Shown here one piece after another: positions 7,096 through 14,438 of a stretch of DNA of 27,018 bases. A program made the position numbers and the translations under genes. Each line of letters starts with the position of its first letter. Positions within the stretch are counted from its first letter, which is position 1. This stretch comes from Roseburia sp. CAG:309 (GTDB lineage: Bacteria; Bacillota; Clostridia; Lachnospirales; Lachnospiraceae). The stretch spans positions 1 through 27,018 of the forward strand of contig FR894057.1 of assembly GCA_000434115.1 (NCBI GenBank), in the 5' to 3' direction. The notes beneath the pieces are model-generated. The model had not been told where the DNA came from and did no database searches. It saw nothing but the letters and a program-made list of their open reading frames with translations.

Positions 7096-8313
7096 TTAGC
7101 AGCCGGTTTCGTATTCGCAGTAGGTCCGGTATGTTCTTCCGTACTGTTTTCTGCCATTAACATAGCGGAAAGGACGGATGGAAATAGAACCATAATAATC
7201 CGCATCTTCATCAGCTGCATTCTTAGAAGGTATGTGGAGTTTACCATGGTTTTTTCCGTTTTCCACATTTTGGGTGATCCCTTCGGTTTTTATTTCATAG
7301 CCATCAGCACCTTTTACATGAGCCCATTCAACATCAAAACGGTATTCCGGATTTTTTTTCGAACCGGAAGGGGTGACGTCTGCATAACAGAGGGTAAAAC
7401 TTTCGGAAAAATCATTGGGAAATTCCAACGTGGTATCGTCATCAAAATCCTCGGAAAAAAGTTCGTCAAATCCATTTTTCAGGATCTTGTCGGTTTTTCC
7501 CTGAAAGATCAGTGTGTCGATGGTGTCACAGAGAGAACATTCTTCTATTTTCCGGATGCCTTTTCCAAAAATCATGGTTTTGACACGGCGTCCCGAAAAG
7601 GCAAAAGATTTGATTTCTTTTACCGAATCCGGAATGACAATACGATTTAGTTTTACCTTATCCTCGTTTTTTGAAAAAGCATTTTCAGCAATTTTTTTTA
7701 CAGAATTTGGAATAACAATATCTTTCGCTTTCCCATAATAATATAATAAAGTCCCTTTATAGATCAGAAATCCGTTTTTGGGTTTAAAATCCGGAAGATA
7801 GTCTTTAAAAAAGTCACCAAGTTTGTCATCTAAAATGGAGTAATATTTGCGCTTGCCGTGATCAAACCATACGATGTCATCCGGCGACGCAAAATCCAAC
7901 AGGTTGACAATGCTCTCAACATCCAGATCACTGGTACGGAGAAGGAGAAGATCTACCATATTGGAATCGGATTCCTCCGGACTTTGTTTCGGGGTGGCGG
8001 GGAGGATTTTTTTGACATTTTCATTAACAACCAGACAATCTCCGTCTGAACATTTCTTTAAAAAATCATCTCCTGCAAGGGTATCCCCTTTTGCTGGATC
8101 AATGCTGTCATACTCGTACAGATCAATTGTATCCATGGACGAAGGATCCGGCGTTGGTTCGGATGGGATTCTTGTCGCTGAAGGAGAGGCGGGAGTCTGC
8201 GTGGCGGTAGACGCCGGTGCTTGGGACTGCGTAGTTTGAGCTGGCTGTCCACAGGATGTAATTCCCAGACACATCATCAGAATAAGGACTGTCAGAGTTT
8301 GTTTTTGTTTCAT
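7096..8313 (-). CDS. Lipoprotein with leucine-rich-like (LRR_5/BspA) repeats and Fn3-like tail
   Basis: A probable surface lipoprotein of 405 residues. MKQKQTLTVLILMMCLGITSC ends in the lipobox ITSC with Cys21. A Thr/Ser/Pro-rich linker reaches about residue 60. Between roughly 200 and 290 are BspA-type repeats (KDIVIPNSVKKIAENAFS, NRIVIPDSVKEIKSFAFS, KTMIFGKGIRKIEECSL). The C-terminal 90 residues resemble a fibronectin type III module (FDVEWAHVKGADGYEIKT ... ISIRPFRYVNGRKQYG). BspA repeats often serve in surface binding; the partner is unknown. The start is set by GGAGG eight bases upstream, rather than the ATG 36 bases further out, which has no such site. It has its own strong promoter. Confidence 0.82.
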   Translation of the reverse strand: MKQKQTLTVLILMMCLGITSCGQPAQTTQSQAPASTATQTPASPSATRIPSEPTPDPSSMDTIDLYEYDSIDPAKGDTLAGDDFLKKCSDGDCLVVNENVKKILPATPKQSPEESDSNMVDLLLLRTSDLDVESIVNLLDFASPDDIVWFDHGKRKYYSILDDKLGDFFKDYLPDFKPKNGFLIYKGTLLYYYGKAKDIVIPNSVKKIAENAFSKNEDKVKLNRIVIPDSVKEIKSFAFSGRRVKTMIFGKGIRKIEECSLCDTIDTLIFQGKTDKILKNGFDELFSEDFDDDTTLEFPNDFSESFTLCYADVTPSGSKKNPEYRFDVEWAHVKGADGYEIKTEGITQNVENGKNHGKLHIPSKNAADEDADYYGSISIRPFRYVNGRKQYGRTYRTYCEYETGC

Positions 8314-8400
8314 AAAGATATCCTCCGTGCTTTTTCTAATCTGTAACAATTAATTCAGAAAATCCCCGTACGTTAGCTCCTGAATCGTTATTCTGATTTT

Positions 8401-8429
8401 AGCATAGCATCCATGGAAGATTCTGTCAA
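8401..8429 (-). promoter_or_regulatory. Strong promoter of the LRR lipoprotein gene
   Basis: On the minus strand: perfect -35 TTGACA (8424-8429), 17-base spacer, -10 TATGCT (8401-8406) with an extended-10 TGC in front. It is divergent from the cstA promoter 40 bases away and gives a leader of about 80 bases. Confidence 0.75.
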
Positions 8430-8465
8430 TAGATGAAAAAATTAAAATTTTCTGGTAATTTTCTC

Positions 8466-8494
8466 TTGACAAATAAAAAAATTGGGTCTAAGAT
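8466..8494 (+). promoter_or_regulatory. Promoter of the T-box/cstA transcript
   Basis: -35 TTGACA (8466-8471), 17-base spacer, -10 TAAGAT (8489-8494). Transcription should begin near 8501, about 435 bases before the cstA start codon, which leaves room for the T-box leader. Confidence 0.7.
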
Positions 8495-8524
8495 ATAGTC
8501 AATTCATCGGATAAATGCTTTGAA

Positions 8525-8856
8525 CAGGATATGACTTCTCGTATCACCGCTTACAGAAAGCTGTTATTTGTGAGAGACAGTAACAAGGAACGGGAAAGCC
8601 CTCACCTGCGAGCTGCTCAGGGGAAAGGTACAGAGTATCGTAATATCGTACCGAGTAGTCCGAGCCGGGACCTTACCGTTACATAGGGGAGTCTTCGGAT
8701 CGTTTTTGTGAGAAACGGTTTGGTGGCAGTTGAGAGGTCGGCAGCAGAATGCCGGCAAGCAGAGTGGTAACGCGGAAGTGATATGGATACATTTTTAGCC
8801 TTCGTCTTTGCAGGGTAAATCTTATTAGGTTTATCGTGCAAAGAAGGAGGCTTTTT
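8525..8856 (+). ncRNA. T-box riboswitch leader upstream of cstA
   Basis: T-box leaders read the charging state of a specific tRNA and allow transcription when it is uncharged. The hallmarks seen here, in order, are: a CAGAAAGC motif with a TGTTA/TAACA stem (8553-8585) resembling the distal end of stem I; GAGTAG followed by CGG...CCGTTA (8653-8692), the usual stem III region; the T-box sequence AGAGTGGTAACGCGG (8761-8775) that forms the antiterminator; and a terminator (8798-8856) with a 15-bp stem. The UGGU at 8765-8768 would pair with the ACCA end of the tRNA, implying discriminator base A. I could not assign the specifier codon, so the sensed amino acid is unknown. Confidence 0.75.
8798..8856 (+). 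terminator. Conditional terminator of the T-box leader
   Basis: GCCTTCGTCTTTGCA (8798-8812) pairs with TGCAAAGAAGGAGGC (8837-8851) with one mismatch and one G-U pair, followed by five T. It lies 22 bases after the antiterminator motif, where a T-box terminator is expected. Confidence 0.82.
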
Positions 8857-8898
8857 CTTTTGCATAGCATGGCACCGGTGAAAATACATTTAGAAAGA

Positions 8899-8921
8899 GG
8901 AGCGCTTTTATATGACGCTCC
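8899..8921 (+). promoter_or_regulatory. Hairpin just before the cstA ribosome binding site
   Basis: GGAGCG (8899-8904) and CGCTCC (8916-8921) form a 6-bp stem with an 11-base loop, ending six bases before the GGAGG site. It could affect translation or mRNA stability; no known element is recognised. Confidence 0.4.
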
Positions 8922-8936
8922 GGATTGGAGGATATT

Positions 8937-10664
8937 ATGAATACATTAGTTATCGTATTGATCGCAGCGGTTGTTTTATTTGCTGCCTACGTTTTATATG
9001 GACGCTGGCTGGCAAACAAATGGGGCATTGACCCGAAAGCCGAGACACCTGCGGTAAAGTTCAATGATGGAAAAGATTATGTACCTACCAATGGATGGAC
9101 CGTGTTCAGCCACCAGTTTTCATCCATCGCCGGTGCGGGACCGGTTACGGGTGCGATTCAGGCAGCAGCTTTTGGATGGCTTCCGGTTTTGCTCTGGGTA
9201 TTGATCGGTGGTGTATTCTTTGGTGCGGTTACCGATTTTGGAGCCCTGTATGTATCCGTAAAAAATCAGGGAAAATCCATGGGAATGGTAATTGAAAAAT
9301 ACATAGGTAAATTTGGCCGAAAAATTTTCCTGCTTTTCTGCTGGCTGTTTACTTTGATCGTAACGGCAGCATTTGCCGACATGGTTGCCGGAACATTCAA
9401 TGCGTATTCGGTAGAACAGCCGGGAACATTAGCCAAAGCTGCTGCGACAAATGGAGCAGCAGGTATGGTATCCATTATGTTTATGGTATTTGCCGTTATT
9501 TTCGGACTGATTCAGAAAAAATTTAATTTGTCCGGCTGGAAAGAGGCAGTATTTGGTATCGTGTGTATCGTTCTTTCTTTTGTGATCGGTATGAATTGTC
9601 CATTGGAATTTAGCAAAGATACTTGGAGTTACATCACATTTGTATATATCTTCTTTGCAGCGGTACTTCCAATGTGGCTTTTGAAACAGCCGCGTGATTA
9701 CATGACAACATTTATGTTTATCGGAATGATCGCCGGTGCAGTGGTTGGCTTGTTTGTTGCTCATCCGAGCATGAATCTTCCGGTTTATACGGGATTCAAT
9801 AATGAGACACTCGGTACGATGTTCCCAATCCTGTTTGTTACCGTTGCCTGTGGTGCGGTTTCCGGATTCCATAGTCTGGTTTCGTCCGGAACATCGTCGA
9901 AAACCGTTGAAAACGAAAAAGATATGCTGAAAGTCGGATATGGCGCGATGGTACTTGAGAGCCTGCTTGCCGTACTGGCACTTTGTGTCGCAGGCGCTGC
10001 GGCAAGTGCGGATGGAACACCGGCAGTCGGAACTCCATTCCAGATCTTCAGCCAGGGCGTAGCCGGTTTCTTTGAAATGTTTGGCGTTCCTGTATATGTA
10101 GCAACCGTATTTATGACAATGTGTGTATCGGCATTGGCTCTTACCAGTCTTGATGCCGTAGCCCGTATCGGACGAATGAGTTTTCAGGAACTTTTCAGTG
10201 TGGATGATATGGAACATGCTGCTCCTTGGAGAAAATTGTTCTGCAATACGTATTTCGCTACGATCGTTACGTTGGTATGTGGATTTGTACTTACAAAAAT
10301 TGGTTATGCAAACATCTGGCCATTGTTTGGTTCCGCAAACCAGTTGTTAAGTGCATTGGTTCTTCTGACACTCTGCGTATTTACGAAGGTGACGGGACGA
10401 AGCAACAAAATGCTCTTCCCACCTTTGATCATCATGCTCTGTGTAACATTTACCGCTTTGGTACAGAGACTGATTGCTATGGTAAAAGCCATTGGAGAAG
10501 CAGCTTCCACGACAATTCCGGCAGGTGCCACATCCTGGGGCGAAGTATTTATTGCCAATGGATTGCAGCTGATCATTGCCGTATTGCTTATCGTTCTTGG
10601 ACTTACGATTGTCATTAACTCGATGAAGAGTTATGTCAACAGCAAGAAAAACAGTGAGCAGTAA
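8937..10664 (+). CDS. cstA: CstA-family carbon starvation protein, peptide/pyruvate transporter
   Basis: A large polytopic membrane protein of 575 residues with 15 or more hydrophobic segments. CstA proteins are proton-driven carriers; characterised members take up peptides or pyruvate. Family marks are GWTVFSHQFSSIAGAGPVTGAIQAA near residue 55, GGVFFGAVTDFGALYVSVKNQGKS near 95-120, and ACGAVSGFHSLVSSGTSSKT near 305. The start chosen is the ATG at 8937 with GGAGG five bases upstream; the TTG twelve bases earlier overlaps that site. It is the only gene behind the T-box leader and is closed by its own terminator, so its expression should rise when one tRNA is uncharged. This points to uptake of an amino acid source such as peptides. 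Confidence 0.93.
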   Translation: MNTLVIVLIAAVVLFAAYVLYGRWLANKWGIDPKAETPAVKFNDGKDYVPTNGWTVFSHQFSSIAGAGPVTGAIQAAAFGWLPVLLWVLIGGVFFGAVTDFGALYVSVKNQGKSMGMVIEKYIGKFGRKIFLLFCWLFTLIVTAAFADMVAGTFNAYSVEQPGTLAKAAATNGAAGMVSIMFMVFAVIFGLIQKKFNLSGWKEAVFGIVCIVLSFVIGMNCPLEFSKDTWSYITFVYIFFAAVLPMWLLKQPRDYMTTFMFIGMIAGAVVGLFVAHPSMNLPVYTGFNNETLGTMFPILFVTVACGAVSGFHSLVSSGTSSKTVENEKDMLKVGYGAMVLESLLAVLALCVAGAAASADGTPAVGTPFQIFSQGVAGFFEMFGVPVYVATVFMTMCVSALALTSLDAVARIGRMSFQELFSVDDMEHAAPWRKLFCNTYFATIVTLVCGFVLTKIGYANIWPLFGSANQLLSALVLLTLCVFTKVTGRSNKMLFPPLIIMLCVTFTALVQRLIAMVKAIGEAASTTIPAGATSWGEVFIANGLQLIIAVLLIVLGLTIVINSMKSYVNSKKNSEQ

Positions 10665-10690
10665 AAGATATCAATACAAATAAGAAGAAA

Positions 10691-10727
10691 GTCACTCTCT
10701 GCATCAGGAACAGAGGGTGATTTTTTT
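10691..10727 (+). terminator. Rho-independent terminator of cstA
   Basis: GTCACTCTCTG (10691-10701) pairs with CAGAGGGTGAT (10711-10721) with two wobble pairs, a 9-base loop and a run of seven T. Confidence 0.88.
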
Positions 10728-10728
10728 G

Positions 10729-10757
10729 TTGTGAGGAGCGGAAAACTGTGATATGCT
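10729..10757 (+). promoter_or_regulatory. Promoter of the rsmH-like operon
   Basis: -35 TTGTGA (10729-10734), 17-base spacer and -10 TATGCT (10752-10757) with TGA as an extended -10. It starts right after the cstA terminator. Confidence 0.6.
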
Positions 10758-10790
10758 AAGAGTAACTATTGTTAGTAAGGGGAAAATAAA

Positions 10791-11846
10791 ATGGACGAAC
10801 AACAAAAACCACATAAACGAAGAGTACGTTACTCGGGAAAATATCCCAAAAAATTTGAGGAAAAATATAAAGAATTGCAGCCGGAAAAATATCAGGATAC
10901 GATCGCACATGTTATCCGCAAAGGAAATACGCCGGCGGGAATGCACATCTCCATTATGGTGGAGGAAATCCTTGATTATCTGAAAATCCAGCCGGGGGAG
11001 ATCGGTTTTGATGCGACACTTGGTTATGGAGGACATACGAAAGCCATGCTTGGCTGCCTGAACGGACAGGGACATATTTATGCTACAGATGTAGACCCGG
11101 AGGAATCCGCAAAGACCAAAGAACGTTTGAAGACCCTGGGGTATGGCGAAGACATCTTATCGATCCGTTTGCAGAATTTTTGCACCATTGATGAGATTGC
11201 GAAAGAAGTCGGGGGATTTGATTTTATCCTTGCCGATCTCGGTGTTTCCTCGATGCAGATTGACAATCCCAAGCGCGGATTTTCCTTTAAAGTGGATGGT
11301 CCGCTTGATCTGAGGCTGAATCAGAAAGAGGGAATCAGTGCAGCAGAAAGGTTGGCAAATATTGGAAGGGGTGAACTGGCAGGAATGTTGTATGAAAATT
11401 CGGATGAACCGTATTGTGAAGAGATAGCCAAAGCCATCACGGATGAGATCCGGAGAGGCCATGCCATTGATACAACGACAAAACTGCGGGAGATCATTGA
11501 AAAGGCGTTGGATTTTCTGCCGGAGAAAGAGAAAAAAGAGACGATAAAAAAGACGTGCCAGCGTACGTTTCAGGCACTCCGTATCGATGTAAACCACGAG
11601 TTTGAAGTGTTGTATGAATTTATGGAAAAACTGCCGGAGGCGCTTAAGCCGGGAGGACGTGTCGCGATTCTTACATTTCATTCGGGCGAGGACAGACTTG
11701 TGAAAAAGGCATTAAAAGAAGGCTACAAAGCGGGTATTTACAGTGAGTATTCCAAAGATGTCATACGACCTTCGGCAAAAGAATGTGCACAAAATGGGCG
11801 AGCCCGTTCGACGAAGATGCGTTATGCGAGAAAAGGAGAGCTGTAA
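10791..11846 (+). CDS. RsmH/MraW-like S-adenosylmethionine-dependent methyltransferase
   Basis: Related to RsmH, which methylates N4 of C1402 in 16S rRNA. It has 351 residues, with an extra basic N-terminal region of about 45 residues (MDEQQKPHKRRVRYSGKYPK...). Core motifs are MHISIMVEEIL (50-61), the SAM-binding DATLGYGGHTKAML (74-87), acidic TDVD (99-102), FILADLGVSSMQID, RGFSFKVDGPLDLRLN and LTFHSGEDRLVKKALK. Several depart from canonical RsmH: GYGGH for GAGGH, FHSGED for FHSLED and RIDVNHE for RIAVNDE. Canonical mraW sits beside ftsL and division genes; here the neighbours are a DUF1294 gene and a coiled-coil gene. It is therefore probably a diverged paralog, and its substrate may differ. 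AAGGGG seven to eight bases upstream supports the start. Confidence 0.85.
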   Translation: MDEQQKPHKRRVRYSGKYPKKFEEKYKELQPEKYQDTIAHVIRKGNTPAGMHISIMVEEILDYLKIQPGEIGFDATLGYGGHTKAMLGCLNGQGHIYATDVDPEESAKTKERLKTLGYGEDILSIRLQNFCTIDEIAKEVGGFDFILADLGVSSMQIDNPKRGFSFKVDGPLDLRLNQKEGISAAERLANIGRGELAGMLYENSDEPYCEEIAKAITDEIRRGHAIDTTTKLREIIEKALDFLPEKEKKETIKKTCQRTFQALRIDVNHEFEVLYEFMEKLPEALKPGGRVAILTFHSGEDRLVKKALKEGYKAGIYSEYSKDVIRPSAKECAQNGRARSTKMRYARKGEL

Positions 11847-11848
11847 AA

Positions 11849-12118
11849 ATGGTGGAAAAAGGGTTATTACTTTATCTATTGATCAATATTCTTGTCTGTA
11901 TTTTATATGGGATCGACAAGTGGAAAGCCGTGCATCACAGATGGAGAATACCGGAGTCCACATTGATGTTGTCTGCTGTTTTCGGTGTGTTTGGTGCTTT
12001 TATAGGAATGTATTTGTTTCATCATAAGACACACAAACCGAAATTTTATATCGGCGTTCCGGTTATATTTTTGCTGGAATTACTTTGTATTATTGGTGTA
12101 TTTATCCTGAAAAAATGA
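11849..12118 (+). CDS. DUF1294 small membrane protein
   Basis: An 89-residue protein of the DUF1294 family, function unknown. It has three hydrophobic segments: LLLYLLINILVCILYG, LMLSAVFGVFGAFIGMYLF and IGVPVIFLLELLCIIGVFIL. Between the first two is the family motif YGIDKWKAVHHRWRIPE, and after the second is HHKTHKPKF. AGGAG lies ten bases upstream. The start codon is two bases after the end of the rsmH-like gene, so the two are almost certainly co-transcribed and probably translationally coupled. Confidence 0.88.
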   Translation: MVEKGLLLYLLINILVCILYGIDKWKAVHHRWRIPESTLMLSAVFGVFGAFIGMYLFHHKTHKPKFYIGVPVIFLLELLCIIGVFILKK

Positions 12119-12138
12119 GGGGAAAAGAGGATAAAAGT

Positions 12139-12167
12139 TTGAAAATGACAGTGCATAAAGTTATCTT
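12139..12167 (+). promoter_or_regulatory. Possible promoter of the coiled-coil gene
   Basis: TTGAAA (12139-12144), 17-base spacer, TATCTT (12162-12167), in a 125-base gap. The -10 match is only four of six, so read-through from the rsmH-like operon is also possible. Confidence 0.35.
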
Positions 12168-12243
12168 CAAACATCATTGTGACGATATAGTACATAGCAA
12201 TAGACAGCATTCACACAGCGGATGCACAGAAAGAGGGGATTGT

Positions 12244-12822
12244 ATGCAGATCAAGGAAGCAAGAGGAATTTATCAAAGCCAGATCAAATCGTATCAGAAA
12301 ACGGCTTCCGAATTGAGACAAAAGCAAAAGGAACTGGAACAGAAGATCAAGGAAACACCGAACGGAAAGGTGGTTTATGAAAATGAAGCGGTTTCTTTGG
12401 AACTGTCATTAAATGCAGTCGAGAAAAAGCAGAATGAATATCAGGATTACATGGAAAAACTCATGGATAAATGGACCAATGTTGAGATGATGATATCGAC
12501 AGAGCAGCAGACCGATTCCATGAAAGAAGCGACGGAGGAACAGATGAAGATTCTCGAAGTGGCGAGACGGCTCATGAAAGGGGCAAAAGTCCCGCAGGCG
12601 GATGAGATGAAACTGATGAAATTTGACAGTGGTTTGTATCAGGTGGCAAAAAGTATTGGTGCTATGGTGCAGAAGGATAAACGCGAAGAATACGATTCCC
12701 TCTGGGAGGACGAAGAGGACAAAGAGACACAGGATCCGAACGAAGTGGCAGATTCCGCCGAAGCCCCGGTGGGAGCACCGGATACCGTGTCGGCAGAAAT
12801 GACAGCGGGAACGGCTGAGTAA
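12244..12822 (+). CDS. Conserved coiled-coil protein of unknown function
   Basis: It has 192 residues, no signal peptide and no membrane segment. Residues 1-115 are highly charged and heptad-like (QKTASELRQKQKELEQKIKE, LSLNAVEKKQNEYQDYMEKL), predicting long helices or a coiled coil. A middle block (ILEVARRLMKGAKVPQADE, YDSLWEDEED) looks conserved from memory of Lachnospiraceae hypothetical proteins. The last 35 residues are an acidic, Ala/Pro-rich tail. The start is the ATG with GAGGGG five bases upstream; the frame is open further left but without a site. I do not know its function. It may belong to the rsmH-like/DUF1294 unit. Confidence 0.75.
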   Translation: MQIKEARGIYQSQIKSYQKTASELRQKQKELEQKIKETPNGKVVYENEAVSLELSLNAVEKKQNEYQDYMEKLMDKWTNVEMMISTEQQTDSMKEATEEQMKILEVARRLMKGAKVPQADEMKLMKFDSGLYQVAKSIGAMVQKDKREEYDSLWEDEEDKETQDPNEVADSAEAPVGAPDTVSAEMTAGTAE

Positions 12823-12858
12823 CGATGAGAAATAGAATAATAAAATATGGAAGTCCTC

Positions 12859-12864
12859 TTGACA
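12859..12864 (+). promoter_or_regulatory. -35 box of the tetR promoter
   Basis: A perfect TTGACA. The -10 is unclear: the best-spaced hexamers (CAACAT at 17, CATAAC at 20 bases) are weak and fall in the palindromic operator that starts at 12884. A poor -10 covered by a repressor site fits an autorepressed gene. Confidence 0.5.
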
Positions 12865-12883
12865 AAAAGGGGTTCTCATGGCA

Positions 12884-12900
12884 ACATAACAGTGTTATGT
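12884..12900 (+). promoter_or_regulatory. TetR operator palindrome, copy 1
   Basis: ACATAACAGTGTTATGT has perfect 8-bp arms around one central base. It lies over the -10 to start region of the tetR promoter. An identical 17-bp copy lies at 13608-13624 before the decayed permease, which strongly suggests both are bound by the TetR protein encoded between them. Confidence 0.8.
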
Positions 12901-12920
12901 GAAACAAAAAGAAAGCAGGG

Positions 12921-13568
12921 ATGGAATTGGCAAAAGAAGTGAAAAATGGAGAAACTCGGCAGCTGTTACTGCAGTGTGCGAAAAAAGAATTTATGGAAAA
13001 AGGATATTCCAAAGCTTCTTTGCGTTCTATCTGCAAAGAGGCCGGAGTTACGACGGGTGCGTTGTATTTTTTCTTTCAGGACAAAGATGATCTGTTCTGC
13101 AGTCTCGTTTCGGACAGCCTGATGCGGATTATGGAACTGATAAAAGAACATCAGCAGTTCGAAGAAAATGAGGCGAAAGAGGAAATCCTTTCCAGAAACC
13201 ATGACATGGAAAGCGAGAGGATTCTGGTGGAGGTGCTCGTGCATGAGATGTATCAGAATCGTGATGAGATGCTTTTGCTCGTAAATGGTGCGCAGGGGTC
13301 TTCACTGGAAAATGCAGTAGACCGGATCATCGATGAGATGGATGCACACAATCTGCACCTCGCCCGGGCGACGTGTCAGGAACTCGGCATTCCGATGCTG
13401 GAAGAAAACCTGGTTCATTGGATGTCACACAATCAGATCGATATGTTTTTGTATATGTTAAAGCATATTGAGACAGAAGAACAGGCATTGGTCTTTGGCA
13501 GGCAGGCGATGACCTATCTGGTAACCGGATGGTTTGCACTTTTTGGTGTAGATCTATCAGAAAAGTAG
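12921..13568 (+). CDS. TetR/AcrR family transcriptional regulator
   Basis: A 215-residue one-component repressor. The N-terminal helix-turn-helix spans about residues 13-60 (LLLQCAKKEFMEKGYSKASLRSICKEAGVTTGALYFFFQDKDDLF), a canonical TetR domain. The rest is the variable helical ligand-binding and dimer domain, including a late HNQIDMFLYMLKHIE segment. The start is uncertain: the ATG at 12921 has only a weak purine stretch in front, and a TTG at 12927 would give MAKEV. It is flanked by two identical palindromes, so it probably represses itself and the downstream transporter. Since that transporter is broken, the regulator may be an orphan unless it has targets elsewhere. Confidence 0.88.
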   Translation: MELAKEVKNGETRQLLLQCAKKEFMEKGYSKASLRSICKEAGVTTGALYFFFQDKDDLFCSLVSDSLMRIMELIKEHQQFEENEAKEEILSRNHDMESERILVEVLVHEMYQNRDEMLLLVNGAQGSSLENAVDRIIDEMDAHNLHLARATCQELGIPMLEENLVHWMSHNQIDMFLYMLKHIETEEQALVFGRQAMTYLVTGWFALFGVDLSEK

Positions 13569-13593
13569 GCTTTATTGATAAGAATAAAGCCTA
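13566..13593 (+). repeat. Perfect hairpin between tetR and the permease remnant
   Basis: TAGGCTTTATT (13566-13576) and AATAAAGCCTA (13583-13593) form an 11-bp perfect stem with a 6-base loop, starting on the tetR stop codon. It is followed by a run of A, not T, and then by an AAGGAG site, so it is not a normal intrinsic terminator. It may limit read-through or separate translation of the two genes. Confidence 0.6.
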
Positions 13594-13607
13594 AAAAAAG
13601 GAGATAA

Positions 13608-13624
13608 ACATAACAGTGTTATGT
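13608..13624 (+). promoter_or_regulatory. TetR operator palindrome, copy 2
   Basis: Identical in all 17 bases to the site at 12884-12900, and both are followed by GA. It lies 5 bases after an AAGGAG site and directly before the permease remnant. Confidence 0.78.
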
Positions 13625-14376
13625 GATGAAATGGAGGAAATTGAACTGGTGATAGAAAAACGTTATGCCGCTAAAAATGAAGTGTCTCTTGGCGATGAGG
13701 TTAAGTTAGGCGACAAGAATTTTACCGTGGCAGGGATCGGCTCTTCGCCGGACTACGATGCGCCGTATAAGAATCTGTCCGATAAGATCGTGGACAGCAA
13801 AAATTTTGGAACGGTGTTTGTGACAAAAGAAGCGTATGACGAATTGAAGAAAGCAGGAAAGGCTGCTCAGTCGGAAGAATATCTGTATGCCTACCGCCTG
13901 AAAAAGGATATGACGGATGAAAAAGTGCGGGAGCTGTTAAAAACCTTTAAAATCGATGAAGAGGCGGTTCAGGATGACTATTTTCAGGAATACTGGGACT
14001 GCACGGTGGGACAGCTGGATGACATGCAGAGCGGAGTCAAAGATTTGAAAAAGGGTGCAGAGGAACTGTATCAGGGACTTCGCAAATTAAACCGCTATAA
14101 AGAGGATCTCAATATGGCACCAAAGACCATTTTTGACAATGCCCTTGAACAGGCACAGAAGTCGTTGCAGGAAAATGGTTTTGATGTTACGTTGACCGAG
14201 GACAATTTTGAGAGCGAGATTCAGAAATTTCTACTGCGCTGGATCTGTCATTTGAACCATGGCTGTATGTGGTACTTGTCGTTCTGATCTTTGTCTGCTA
14301 TTTTGCGATTAACCGTGTTCTGGTGGGCAGACTGAAGAAAATGATTCCGGCAGAAGTGTTGAAAAACCGCGAATAA
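13616..14376 (+). pseudogene. Decayed FtsX/MacB-like ABC transporter permease
   Basis: The open frame from a GTG at 13616 to 14287 encodes about 200 residues typical of the extracellular domain of large FtsX-like permeases (EIELVIEKRYAAKNEVSLGD, FTVAGIGSSPDYDAPYKNLSD, FGTVFVTKEAYDELKK), then a helical segment. It lacks the N-terminal membrane helix and the first part of the domain. Near 14230 the frame is lost; another frame continues as STALDLSFEPWLYVVLVVLI and ends at 14376 with KKMIPAEVLKNRE, the usual C-terminus of such permeases. The middle membrane helices are missing between these parts. So there are at least two deletions, and the partner ATPase gene is absent. Such transporters usually follow a TetR gene, as here. 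Confidence 0.8.
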
Positions 14377-14381
14377 GTGTG

Positions 14382-14410
14382 TTGTAATCCGTTTTCGAAT
14401 ATAGTATAAT
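14382..14410 (+). promoter_or_regulatory. Promoter of the WYL regulator gene
   Basis: -35 TTGTAA (14382-14387), 17-base spacer, perfect -10 TATAAT (14405-14410), about 22 bases before the GGGGAG ribosome site. Confidence 0.78.
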
Positions 14411-14438
14411 AATAGAAAAAAATTTGGGGAGCGGATCT

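Noticed and set aside
9429..10217. 262-codon open frame on the minus strand within cstA
   Set aside because: It is rich in Cys, His and Arg, matches no family, has no ribosome site, and lies wholly antisense to a clear membrane protein gene.
12085..12243. N-terminal extension of the coiled-coil protein
   Set aside because: It would overlap the DUF1294 gene, and the added residues are Cys/His-rich and unlike the rest. GAGGGG marks the ATG at 12244.
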